From positions 81,283,799 to 81,347,798 of the forward strand of contig CM070915.1 in the NCBI GenBank assembly GCA_036417435.1: a DNA stretch of 64,000 nucleotides, in the 5' to 3' direction. The notes below the pieces were generated by a model. The model was not told the origin of the DNA, made no database searches, and worked only from the letters and a program-made list of their open reading frames with translations. Of the stretch, positions 53,781 to 62,560 are shown one piece after another. The translations under genes and the position numbers were made by a program. Each line of letters begins with the position of its first letter. Positions within the stretch are counted from its first letter, which is position 1. This DNA comes from Inia geoffrensis. Lineage: Eukaryota > Chordata > Mammalia > Artiodactyla > Iniidae.

Positions 53781-56700
53781 AATGGAGAGGGATTAGGGTA
53801 CAGGTTAGGGTACCGCTGCGGTTTAGTGTTAACGTACGTTTGAGGGCACGAGTTAGTCTTGGTGTCCTGGTTAAGATTAGGGCACGGGTGAGGGTAAGGC
53901 TTCGGGTGAGGGTCATGGTTAGGATTCGGCTTAGGGTTAGGGTTAAGGAATGCAGAGGGATTAGGCTACAGCTTAGGGTACGACAGTGCTTAAGGGTTAG
54001 CGTTCGTGTGAGGGCAAGGGTTAGTGTTAGTGTCCTGGTTAAGATTAGGGCACGGGTGAGGGTAAGGCTTCAGGTGAGGGTCAGGGTTAGGATTCAGGTT
54101 AGGGTTAGCGTTAGGGAATGGGGAGGGATTAGGGTACAGTTTAGGGTACGACAACGATTAAGGGTTAGCGTACGTGTGAGGGCACAAGATAGTGTTGTTG
54201 TCCTGGTTAAGATTAGGGCACGGGTGAGGGTAAGGTTTCGGGTGAGGGTCAGGGATAGAATTCGGGTTAGGGTTAGGGTTAGGGAATGGGGAGATATTAG
54301 GGCACAGTTTAGGGTACCACAACGCTTAAGGTTTAGCGTACGTGTGAGGTCACTAGTTAGTGTTAGTGTACTGCTTACGATTAGGGCACAGGTGAGGGTA
54401 AGGCCTCGGAAGAGGGTCACGTTAAGGGTTAGGGTTAGGGTTAGGGTTAGGGAATGGGGATTGATTAGGGTACAGGTTAGGTTACGGCAATGGCTTAGGG
54501 TTGGCGTACGTTAGAGGGCATGGGTTAGTGTTGATGTACTGGTTAAAATTAGGACACGGGTGAGGGTAAAGTTTCGGGTGAGTGTCATGGTTAGGTTTCA
54601 GGTTAGGGTTAGGGTTAGGGAATGGAGCGGGATTAGGGTACAGGTTAGGGTACCGCTGCGGTTTAGTGTTAGCGTACGTTTGAGGGCACGATTAGTCTTG
54701 GTGTCCTGGTTAAGATTAGGGCACGGGTGAGGGTAAGGCTTCGGGTGAGGGTCAGGGTTAGGATTCGGGTTAGGGTTAGGGTTAGGGAATGGAGAGGGAT
54801 TAGGGTACAGGTTAGGGTACGACAATGTTTAAGGATTAATGTAAGTGTGAGGGAACGAGTTAGTGTTGGTGTACTGGTTAAGACAACGGCACCGATGAGG
54901 GTAAGGCCTCGGAAAAGGGTCACGTTCAGGGTTTCGCTTAGGGTTAGGGTTAGGGAATGGGGAGGGATTAGGGTACAGGATAGGGTACGACAATGCTTAA
55001 GGGTTAGCGTACTTTTGAGGGCATGAGTTAGTGTTGGTGTACTGGTTAAGATTAGGGCATTGGTTAGGGTAGGGCATCGGAAGTGGGTCAGGTGTAGTGA
55101 TGGGGTTAGGGTTAGGGTTAAGGAATGGGGAGGGATTAGGGTACGATTTAGGGTACAACAACGCTTAAGGTTTAGCGTACGTGTGAGGGCACGAGTTAGT
55201 GTTGGTGTCCTGGTTAAGATTAGGGCACGGGTGAGGGTAAGGCTTCGGGTGAGGGTCAGGGTTAGGGTTCGGGTTAGGGTTAGGGTTAAGGAATGCAGAG
55301 GGATTAGGGTACAGCTTAGGGTACGACAGTGCTTAAGGGTTAGCGTTCGTGTGAGGGTAAGGGTTAGTGTTAGTGTCCTGGTTAAGATTAGGGCACGGGT
55401 GAGGGTAATGCTTCAGGTGAGGGTCAGGTATAGGATTCGGGTTAGGGTTAGGGTTAGGGAATGGGGAGGGTTTAGGGTACAGTTTAGGGTACGACAACGA
55501 TTAAGGGTCAGCGTACGTGTGAGGGCACAAGTTAGTGTTGGTGTCCTGGTTAAGATTAGGGCACGGGTGAGGGTAAGGTTTCGGGTGAGGGTCAGGGATA
55601 GAATTCGGGTTAGCGTTAGGGTTAGGGAATGGGGAGATATTAGGGCACAGTTTAGGGTACCACAACGCTTAAGGTTTAGCGTACGTGTGAGGTCACTAGT
55701 TAGTGTTAGTGTACTGCTTACGATAAGGGCACGGGTGAGGGTAAGGCCTCGGAAGAGGGTCACGTTAAGGGTTAGGGTTAGGGAATGGGGATTGATTAGG
55801 GTACAGGTTAGGGTACGGCAATGGCTTAGGGTTGGCGTACGTTAGAGGGCATGGGTTCGTGTTGATGTACTGGTTAAAATTAGGACACGGGTGAGGGTAA
55901 AGTTTCGGGTGAGTGTCATGGTTAGGTTTCAGGTTAGGGTTAGGGTTAGGGAATGGAGAGGGATTAGGGTACAGGTTAGGGTACCGCTGCGGTTTAGTGT
56001 TAGCGTACGTTTGAGGGCACGAGTTAGTGTTGGTGTCCTGGTTAAGATTAGGGCACGGGTGAGGGTAAGGCTTCGGGTGAGGGTCAGGGTTAGGATTCGG
56101 GTTAGGGTTAGGGTTAGGGAATGGAGAGGGATTAGGGTACAGGTTAGGGTACGACAATGCTTAAGGGTTAGCGTAAGTGTGAGGGCACGAGTTATTGTTG
56201 GTGTACTGGTTAAGACAACGGCACCGATGAGGGTAAGGCCTCGGAAAAGGGTCACGTTCAGGGTTTCGCTTAGGGTTAGGGTTAGGGAATGGGGAGGGAT
56301 TAGGGTACAGGATAGGGTACGACAATGCTTAAGGTTTAGCGTATGTTTGAGGGCATGAGTTAGTGTTTGTGTACTGGTTAAGATGAGGGCATTGGTTAGG
56401 GTAGGGCATCGGAAGTGGGTCAGGTTTAGGGATGGGGTTAGGGTTAGGGTTAAGGAATGGGGAGGGATTAGGGTACAATTTAGGGTACGACAACGCTTAA
56501 GGTTTAGCGTACGTGTGAGGGCACGAGTTAGTGTTTGTGTACTGGTTAAGATTAGGGCATTGGTTAAGGTAGGGCATCGGTAGTGGGTCAGGTTTAGGGA
56601 TGGGGTTAGGGTTAGGGTTAAGGAATGGGGAGGGATTAGGGTACAATTTAGGGTACGACAACGCTTAAGGTTTAGCGTACGTGTGAGGGCACGAGTTAGT

Positions 56701-58637
56701 GTTGGTGTCCTGGTTAAGATTAGGGCACGGGTGAGGGTAAGGCTTCGGGTGAGGGTCAGGGTTAGGATTCGGGTTAGGGTTAGGGTTAAGGAATGCAGAG
56801 GGATTAGGGTACAGCTTAGGGTACGACAGTGCTTAAGGGTTAGCGTTCGTGTGAGGGCAAGGGTTAGTGTTAGTGTCCTGGTTAAGATTAGGGCACGGGT
56901 GAGGGTAAGGCTTCAGGTGAGGGTCAGAGTTAGGATTCGGGTTAGGGTTAGGGTTAGGGAATGGGGAGGGATTAGGGTACAGCTTAGGGTACGACAACGA
57001 TTAAGGGTTAGCGTACGTGTGAGGGCACAAGTTAGTGTTGGTGTCCTGGTTAAGATTAGGGCACGGGTGCGGGTAAGGTTTCGGGTGAGGGTCAGGGATA
57101 GAATTCGGGTTAGGGTTAGGGTTAGGGAATGGGGAGATATTAGGGCACAGTTTAGGGTACCACAACGCTTAAGGTTTAGCGTACGTGTGAGGTCACTAGT
57201 TAGTGTTAGTGTACTGCTTACGATTAGGGCACGGGTGAGGGTAAGGCCTCGGAAGAGGGTCACGTTAAGGGTTAGGGTTAGGGTTAGGTTTAGGGAATGG
57301 GGATTGATTAGGGTACAGGTTAGGGAACGGCAATGGCTTAGGTTTGGCGTACGTTAGAGGGCATGGGTTCGTGTTGATGTACTGGTTAAAATTAGGACAC
57401 GGGTGAGGGTAAAGTTTCGGGTGAGTGTCATGGTTAGGTTTCAGGTTAGGGTTAGGGTTAGGGAATGGAGAGGGATTAGGGTACAGGTTAGGGTACCGCT
57501 GCGGTTTAGTGTTAGCGTACGTTTGAGGGCACGAGTTAGTCTTGGTGTCCTGGTTAAGATTAGGGCACGGGTGAGGGTAAGGCTTCGGGTGAGGGTCAGG
57601 GTTAGGATTCGTGTTAGGGTTAGGGTTAGGGAATGGAGAGGGATTAGGGTACAGGTTAGGGTACGACAATGCTTAAAGGTTAGCGTAAGTGTGAGGGCAC
57701 GAGTTAGTGTTGGTGTACTGGTTAAGACAACGACACCGATGAGGGTAAGGCCACGGAAAAGGGTAACGTTCAGGGTTTCGCTTAGGGTTAGGGTTAGGGA
57801 ATGGGGAGGGATTAGGGTACAGGATAGGGTACGACAAAGCTTAAGGGTTAGCGTACGTTTGAGGGCATGAGTTAGTGTTTGTGTCCTGGTTAAGATTAGG
57901 GCATTGGTTAGGGTAGGGCATCGGAAGTGGGTCAGGTTTAGGTTTGGGGTTAGGGTTAGGGTTAAGGAATGGGGAGGGATTAGGGTACAATTTAGGGTAC
58001 GACAACGCTTAAGGTTTAGCGTACGTGTGAGGGCACGTGTTAGTGTTGGTGTCCTGGTTAAGATTAGGGCACGGGTGAGGGTAAGGCTTCGGGTGAGGGT
58101 CAGGGTTAGGATTCGGGTTAGGGTTAGGGTTAAGGAATGCAGAGGGATTAGGGTACAGCTTAGGGTACGACAGTGCTTAAGGGTTAGCGTTCGTGTGAGG
58201 GCAAGGGTTAGTGTTAGTGTCCTGGTTAAGATTAGGGCACGGGTGAGGGTAAGGCTTCAGGTGAGGGTCAGGGTTAGGATTCGGGTTAGGGTTAGGGTTA
58301 GGGAATGGGGAGGGTTTAGGGTACAGTTTAGGGTACGACAACGATTAAGGGTTAGCGTACGTGTGAGGGCACAAGTTAGTGTTGGTGTCCTGGTTAAGAT
58401 TAGGGCACGGGTGAGGGTAAGGTTTCGGGTGAGGGTCAGGGATAGAATTCGGGTTAGGTTTAGGGTTAGGGAATGGGGAGATATTAGGGCACAGTTTAGG
58501 GTACCACAACGCTTAAGGTTTAGCGTACGTGTGAGGTCACTAGTTAGTGTTAGTGTACTGCTTACGATTAGGGCACGGGTGAGGGTAAGGCCTCGGAAGA
58601 GGGTCACGTTAAGGGTTAGGGTTAGGGTTAGGGTTAG

Positions 58638-58708
58638 GGAATGGGGATTGATTAGGGTACAGGTTAGGGTACGGCAATGGCTTAGGGTTGGCGTACGTTA
58701 GAGGGCAT
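58638..58708 (+). repeat. Terminal truncated monomer (type E, 71 bp)
   Basis: The last unit starts with GGAATGGGGATTGATTAGGG and follows type E through TTAGAGGGCAT, then breaks where the normal unit continues with GGGTTAGTG. The remaining 97 bp of the monomer are missing. The preceding units (57,965 onward) are full-length and canonical. Confidence 0.93.
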
Positions 58709-58709
58709 A
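58708..58709. other. Satellite / non-satellite junction
   Basis: Telomere-like sequence ends at GGGCAT and is followed directly by ACACTTCCCCAGAG, with no hexamer character. I see no target-site duplication, poly(A) or decayed monomers at the border. The cut lies inside a monomer, as expected from a recombination or break-repair event and not from gradual decay. Confidence 0.9.
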
Positions 58710-59111
58710 CACTTCCCCAGAGTGCCTCTTCTCAGTTTACACACAGCCCGTCAGTGTATAAAGGCTGCCTGTTCTCCATGGCCTGTCCTGCATTTCTGCG
58801 TTTTACAATTTTTTCAGATGGCCCTTTTGACCGGTGGGAAATGAGACTTCTTTGGTGTGCAGATTTGCATTGCCTTCTTTCTTGGTTGCCCATAAAGTGC
58901 ATATGCGTGTTTTCCTGAATATATTCAGGAGAAAATGCATACGCCCTTTTTGGCCAACTGCACCATTTTAGAAATCCTGCCACCTTGGGCCTTGGGATGT
59001 AGGCAGAGTGCGAACTTTAGATGACTGATGCCGTCAGGGTCAGAAGCACTCACCAACAGCTTCCCTTAGGTTACATTTTAACTGTCCTTGATAGATGATG
59101 TCAATAAAAAT
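58709..59111. other. Non-satellite flank next to the array, no gene
   Basis: This is mixed-composition DNA without a convincing gene. The stretch 58,782-58,880, with GATGGCCCTTTTGACCGGTG followed by ATTTGCATTGCC, looks like a diverged antisense L1 ORF2 piece, since comparable words follow each other in L1. The match is weak by eye. Two overlapping short frames (58,688-58,918 + and 58,732-58,983 -) show no recognisable domain, and the + frame begins inside the satellite. Confidence 0.5.
58898..58948. repeat. Imperfect palindrome (hairpin/cruciform candidate)
   Basis: A perfect 16-bp palindrome, CCTGAATATATTCAGG at 58,914-58,929, sits in a longer imperfect inverted repeat. The left arm contains TATGCGTGTTTT and the right arm GAAAATGCATACGC, which pair with a few gaps. 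It lies about 200 bp from the satellite border. Confidence 0.6.
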
Positions 59112-59285
59112 ATCTATTCTTTTTCAGATTTTTTCCCCTTACACGTTATTGCAAAATATTGAGTGTAGTTCCCTATGCTATATAGTAGTTCCTTGTTGAT
59201 GATCTACTTTATACATAGCAGTGTGTATGTGTTAATCCCAAACTGTTAATTTATCCCTCCTCCCACTTTCCCCTTTGGTAATAAT
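59112..59285 (-). mobile_element. L1 retrotransposon 3' end fragment (antisense, truncated)
   Basis: The + strand shows the reverse complement of a familiar L1 3' region: CTTTTTCAGATTTTTTCCCC, ATTGAGTGTAGTTCCCTATG, AGTTCCTTGTTGATGATC, and GTTAATCCCAAACTGTTAA followed by TTATCCCTCC. This block is typical of L1 3' ends in cetartiodactyls and other laurasiatherian mammals. The expected poly(A), which would appear as poly(T) on the left, is missing, and the element is also truncated on its ORF2 side, so it is a dead fragment. Confidence 0.8.
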
Positions 59286-60879
59286 AAATTATAAGATTTT
59301 ATACTTCTCAGAAATGGGGGAGCTGAAACAGAGGTATAATTTTCAATGGAAAAGCATTTAAAACAAGATTGAAGCTTTAACCAAGATTATTAGATGTGCA
59401 TCCTTGGAAAAAAATCACTTCATTTCTCTAATATTGACCTGACAAATAAGACAAATCTTTTCACTGAACTTGCTTATAATAGAATGATGGAAATATAAAA
59501 TGGAAGTGTTAGAAACATCTTATTTTACCCGAGCCTTATACACTGTTCTATGTTAATTACAGTTTGGCTCACATATCTGTTTATTGAAGTTACAATGTTA
59601 TCAATTTCTGTTACTGATCCTCCACAATGGACCCCAACAAGTATCCCCCTGCCCAGTGTCATTGGAGCCAACAGATCAAGACTGAGTTTGGTTCAGAAGC
59701 AAAGGAAACTATATTTTGATCAGAGAATGGAGAAGTGAGAGAATGCGCTACCCCACAGGCTGTGTGTTGGCCTGCTGTGTACAGGTCCTGTCAGAGTCAG
59801 TGGGAGGGAGGGGGCGGAGCTCTCAGAGGCCGGGTTGGATGCAGCTCAGGCTCTATATCTTGGAGCCTGCACTGGTCCCCAGGAGCTGAAGTGTCGACTC
59901 AGCCATTCTGCAGTAGGAAATCTGGTCTGAAGTGCCGGGTGTGGCAGCTCTGCATGCGGGAACCTAGGAGCACTTGAAATTAGACAAATCACAAAGGATA
60001 ACAAAGGTTAGACTTTATTTTATTGCCCAGATTCTATTTTTATCTCCCAAGGATTTTTAATGGGCTTTGCTGGTGACAAAGCCCTCCTCTGCCTTTTGTC
60101 CCATTCCTCGTTCTTGGAGTTCTGAGTGTGCAGACCCCTCTTCTGTAACTGCTGAGTGCTGAGTTGGGAGCCCTCATACCCGGGGGTGAGGGTCAGAACT
60201 TCTCCCCAGCAGCCTCCAGGTGAGATTCATTGTTCCCAGAGCTGCTGCCTCCCTGCTCGTCCACCTGAGTACCAGCATTGGAAGTGTTATAGATTCTAAT
60301 GACCTTTAAGGGTACAGGAAAGGGATGTGCAGAGAAAATGTGGAGGCAGGCTTTACCCCACCGCACATTTGTTAGGCCACCTTAGGCTGACCATTTCTGC
60401 CAGCCTAGATGCTCTGACCAGCAGTCTTTGTTTTCTTCAATTAGGCCCCTGAATTAATGTAAAAACAGTACCAGGTGTCAGAGCCTTGCCTGCTCAACTC
60501 CCAGTCAGTCCAGGGTCAGTGGTGATGCAAGACCATGATGGACACTGAGTCAACAGCCTTTTGAGGTAGCCAGGACTGCAGCTGGTCTTATTGGTCACCA
60601 TCACCACGGTGGCTGTAGGCTTTTCTATGGTGACAATGTGATATATGGTTCCCCTGCCAGGCTTATTAGCTCCCCTCTGGGTGCAGTAAGCCCTGAAAGC
60701 AGCAGTCTACTCTTTTTTTGACACACTATTGTTGTTTTCTGAGAGAAACTCCAGGTAAAGTGATGGTTACACGAGTTGCCATGGGGCCCCGTTGCCCCCA
60801 GTTGTCTTTCTGGAGGTTGGAGTTGGGGGGTCTCCTCACTCGAGGTCAGTGTGCCCATGGAGCGAACCCTGCAACCTCA
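59286..60879. other. Unassigned flank sequence, no gene recognised
   Basis: About 1.6 kb without a supported gene. The part up to 59,540 is AT-rich. CTTGGAAAAAAATCACTTCA near 59,404 recalls an old MIR-type SINE core but is too diverged to call. The part 59,600-60,250 is richer in GC, with short frames at 59,550-59,738 and 59,735-59,977 that lack homology I recognise. The part 60,600-60,880 borders the retroviral remnant and may include more of it in decayed form. No tRNA, splice-flanked exon or CpG island was seen. Confidence 0.5.
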
Positions 60880-61880
60880 GGGCATGTTTGGTGGTTAGGA
60901 TCAACACATGGGGTCCTTTTCCCTTAGGAGGGAGGTGGCCTTTCAGGCTGCTGATTTCCAGGTTTTTAGATACTGCCAGTATCCTGGCCAGATGTGGTGG
61001 TGGACCAAGCCCCTTAGTGACCGTAGTTTATCCTACCTGGTTAGCATTCATGCGTTGTTCCTTTTCAAGTGGTCCCGGTTTTTGCACTAATACTCCAATG
61101 GCAATTCACCTTTCACCAGGAATGTAAAGGTCAAAGGGTTTAGCTAAATTAGGGAGTTCCAGGTCAAGGGTCTGAATTGACTGCTCTTTCCATTCTTGAA
61201 AGACCACTTCTGGATTCTATTCAAAAGGATCATCATCTTTTCCTTTCAGTGCTTCATATAGAGGCCCAGCTATTAGACTGTAGTTCGGGATCCAGATGCA
61301 GCAAACCCCAGCCTCCCCAGGAACTCCTAAGCTGTCTTCTACTTTTAGAAGGGCTAAGGCTGCAAATGGTTTCTTCCCTTTCCTGGGATGGGCTTCTCAG
61401 ACCTTCTGTGACAACGAAGCCCAGGTAGGTCACCTTAGTGTGATATTTGAGCTTTATCTTGGACAACTTCTATCCTATATTGGCTTGGTAGTTCAGAGGC
61501 CTCCTTAGTAGAGCTGGCGATCAGATTGGTGTCTGCATATTGAAGGAGGGTTTCCTTTTCCAGAGGTAGAACTTTTAGGTCTTTAGCTAAGCTTTCCCAA
61601 AGATGGTGTGGGAATTTTTATACCCTTGGGGCGAGGCGACCCAGCAGTATTATTTTTGTTGTATGTTGAGTCCTGCCAGTCACGAGGCAAAATTTCTTGT
61701 GACTCTGGGACTAATGGAATACAAAAGAAGGCATCATTGAAGTCTAATACAGAACACCATGTCCTGGTGGTTGGTAGAATGACTAGCAGTGTGTAGGAAT
61801 TAGGAACTACTGGAGGTATACCCTCGGTGGCATAACTGACTGTCCTGACATCCTTTACCAGGTCCCCAGCGGCCCATTTG
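60880..61880 (-). pseudogene. pol: Class I (gammaretrovirus-like) endogenous retrovirus pol remnant
   Basis: On the - strand, several reverse transcriptase landmarks lie in the right order. A domain-A motif reading LDFNDAFFC is at about 61,720-61,750. The position of the catalytic Y-x-D-D box, at 61,528-61,539, reads Y-A-D-T, so the second aspartate is lost. A YLGF motif follows near 61,420, then a GVLVQK motif near 61,070-61,090 from the connection region. These motifs lie in different frames, so at least two frameshifts separate the first three, and there is an in-frame stop near 61,217. It cannot encode a working polymerase. The family is inferred from the motif spacing. The sequence before domain A breaks off at about 61,880, and no gag or env was identified with confidence. 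Confidence 0.78.
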
Positions 61881-62452
61881 TCTCTCGTGGTCAGGCAATT
61901 ACCAGGATATGGAGCTCACCTGGGCAGGTACCTCACCCCCACGCCAGCTCATTGGGCTCTCCTGGTCAAGCCCCTCCCAGGATACAGATCTACCCTTGCA
62001 GGTACCGTGGCAGGGCTGGGCAAAGAGGAACCGTGCACATAGCCCTCATTGCAGAGCAACCTCAGCTCACCTGTCTCTCAGAGCTGACACAGAGCACCTC
62101 AGAGCAGGACTTGAACTAACAAACAGCAGCTCCGACATGTCTGTGACCCTGGGCATCACTCTGCAGGGCCTCCCTCTGCCTGGTCTTCCAGACACTTCCA
62201 CTGAACCCAGGGCACCAAGCCGCTGCCTCCAGCCACCACTCACCCCTCCTCTCCCTGACTTCTATGTCCCTTTCATTAGGAGACGATTTTCTTGAAGCTG
62301 TCTCCCACTCATGGGCCAGATAAAATGATTAGAAAACAAGCCAGAGCTGCAGCCCCTTGTGTATCCGGACTTTCAAGAGCCTACACCTGTTGCTTGGAGA
62401 TGGCCCGTTCAGCAAGGTCAATTTTCTGCAACTGTGAGCCCCTGAGTAGTGA
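61881..62452. other. Unassigned GC-moderate sequence, possibly part of the ERV locus
   Basis: An open frame at 61,909-62,295 (+) has no recognised domain and low-complexity, Pro/Ser/Leu-rich content, so it is unlikely to be a gene. The expected retroviral pro and gag, which should lie on this side of a - strand pol, are not recognisable. The provirus is therefore deleted or rearranged here. Confidence 0.45.
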
Positions 62453-62560
62453 GGATTGGCTGACCTGTGCAGCCTGACCAATCGGGCCAGCCCTCCCCAG
62501 GTGTGCATGTTTTGAGGTCAATATAAACACCGCACCAGGCAGCAAGAGCCCCTGCAGCTC
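62453..62560 (+). promoter_or_regulatory. CCAAT/TATA promoter-like segment, candidate solitary LTR
   Basis: A CCAAT box at 62,478-62,482 is followed by TATAAA at 62,522-62,527, a 39-bp gap, with a second CCAAT on the opposite strand (ATTGG near 62,455). This layout is typical of class I retroviral LTR U3 regions and of simple polymerase II promoters. A start site would be expected near 62,550. The nearby - strand pol remnant makes an LTR plausible, but this segment faces the other way, and TG...CA ends and target duplications were not identified. Confidence 0.4.

Larger units (their letters stand above)
36983..57988 (+). repeat. Right copy of the block duplication, with extra segments
   Basis: This copy matches 1-16,185 piecewise and contains extra array sequence at about 39,400-41,670, 42,350-45,200 and 49,350-50,830. 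Shared private marks include the six-fold TTAGGG run (11,941 and 53,745), the GGCCTCCTAAAAGGG variant (6,172 and 46,818), a one-base deletion in CACGATTAGTC (about 12,889 and 54,693), and 156-bp D units. Scattered single mismatches between copies, for example GACGG/GAGGG near 12,165, show this is not simply the same DNA assembled twice without change. Confidence 0.87.
1..58708 (+). repeat. Telomere-derived satellite array, 168-bp monomers (about 349 units)
   Basis: The whole stretch is tandem 168-bp monomers, each starting near the recurrent motif GGAATG (for example 5717, 5885, 6053, 6221 and 6389, all 168 apart). A monomer divides exactly into 28 hexamers, many being TTAGGG or one change away (TGAGGG, TCAGGG, TTCGGG). 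In a type A unit I count 5 perfect hexamers, about 10 with one mismatch, 70 G and 17 C. No inverted (CCCTAA) stretch and no inserted transposon was seen. It is open at the left edge, so total length is unknown. It is known that mammalian terminal heterochromatin can carry GC-rich satellites, including in cetaceans. Whether this is an already named family cannot be decided from sequence alone. Confidence 0.97.

Noticed and set aside
1..58708. The array as a true terminal telomere
   Set aside because: Pure TTAGGG runs never exceed about six units. The bulk is diverged hexamers in a fixed 168-bp pattern with non-satellite DNA beyond, so it is a telomere-derived satellite and not a functional telomere tract.
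1..58708. CRISPR array
   Set aside because: Repeats are contiguous related monomers without unique spacers, and the flanking DNA is mammalian.
1..58708. CENP-B box or centromeric alpha-like satellite
   Set aside because: No match to the spacing of the CENP-B recognition motif was found in any of the eight monomer types, and the units derive from telomere hexamers.
58688..58983. Small frames spanning or next to the satellite border
   Set aside because: The + strand frame starts inside the satellite and continues into a possible L1 relic. The - strand frame has no recognised domain. Neither has gene evidence.
59390..59440. MIR SINE core near 59,404 (and a second weak one near 63,038)
   Set aside because: Only a short stretch resembles the MIR core. 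Without alignment scoring it cannot be separated from chance.
60181..60325. Satellite-like words GGGTGAGGGTCAG (about 60,185) and AAGGGTACAGG (about 60,309) in the right flank
   Set aside because: They are isolated 11-13 bp matches without neighbouring hexamers or 168-bp spacing. Chance similarity is enough.
61909..62295. 128-codon + strand open frame
   Set aside because: Composition is Pro/Ser/Leu-rich without known motifs, and it starts just beside a dead retroviral remnant. No support as a gene.
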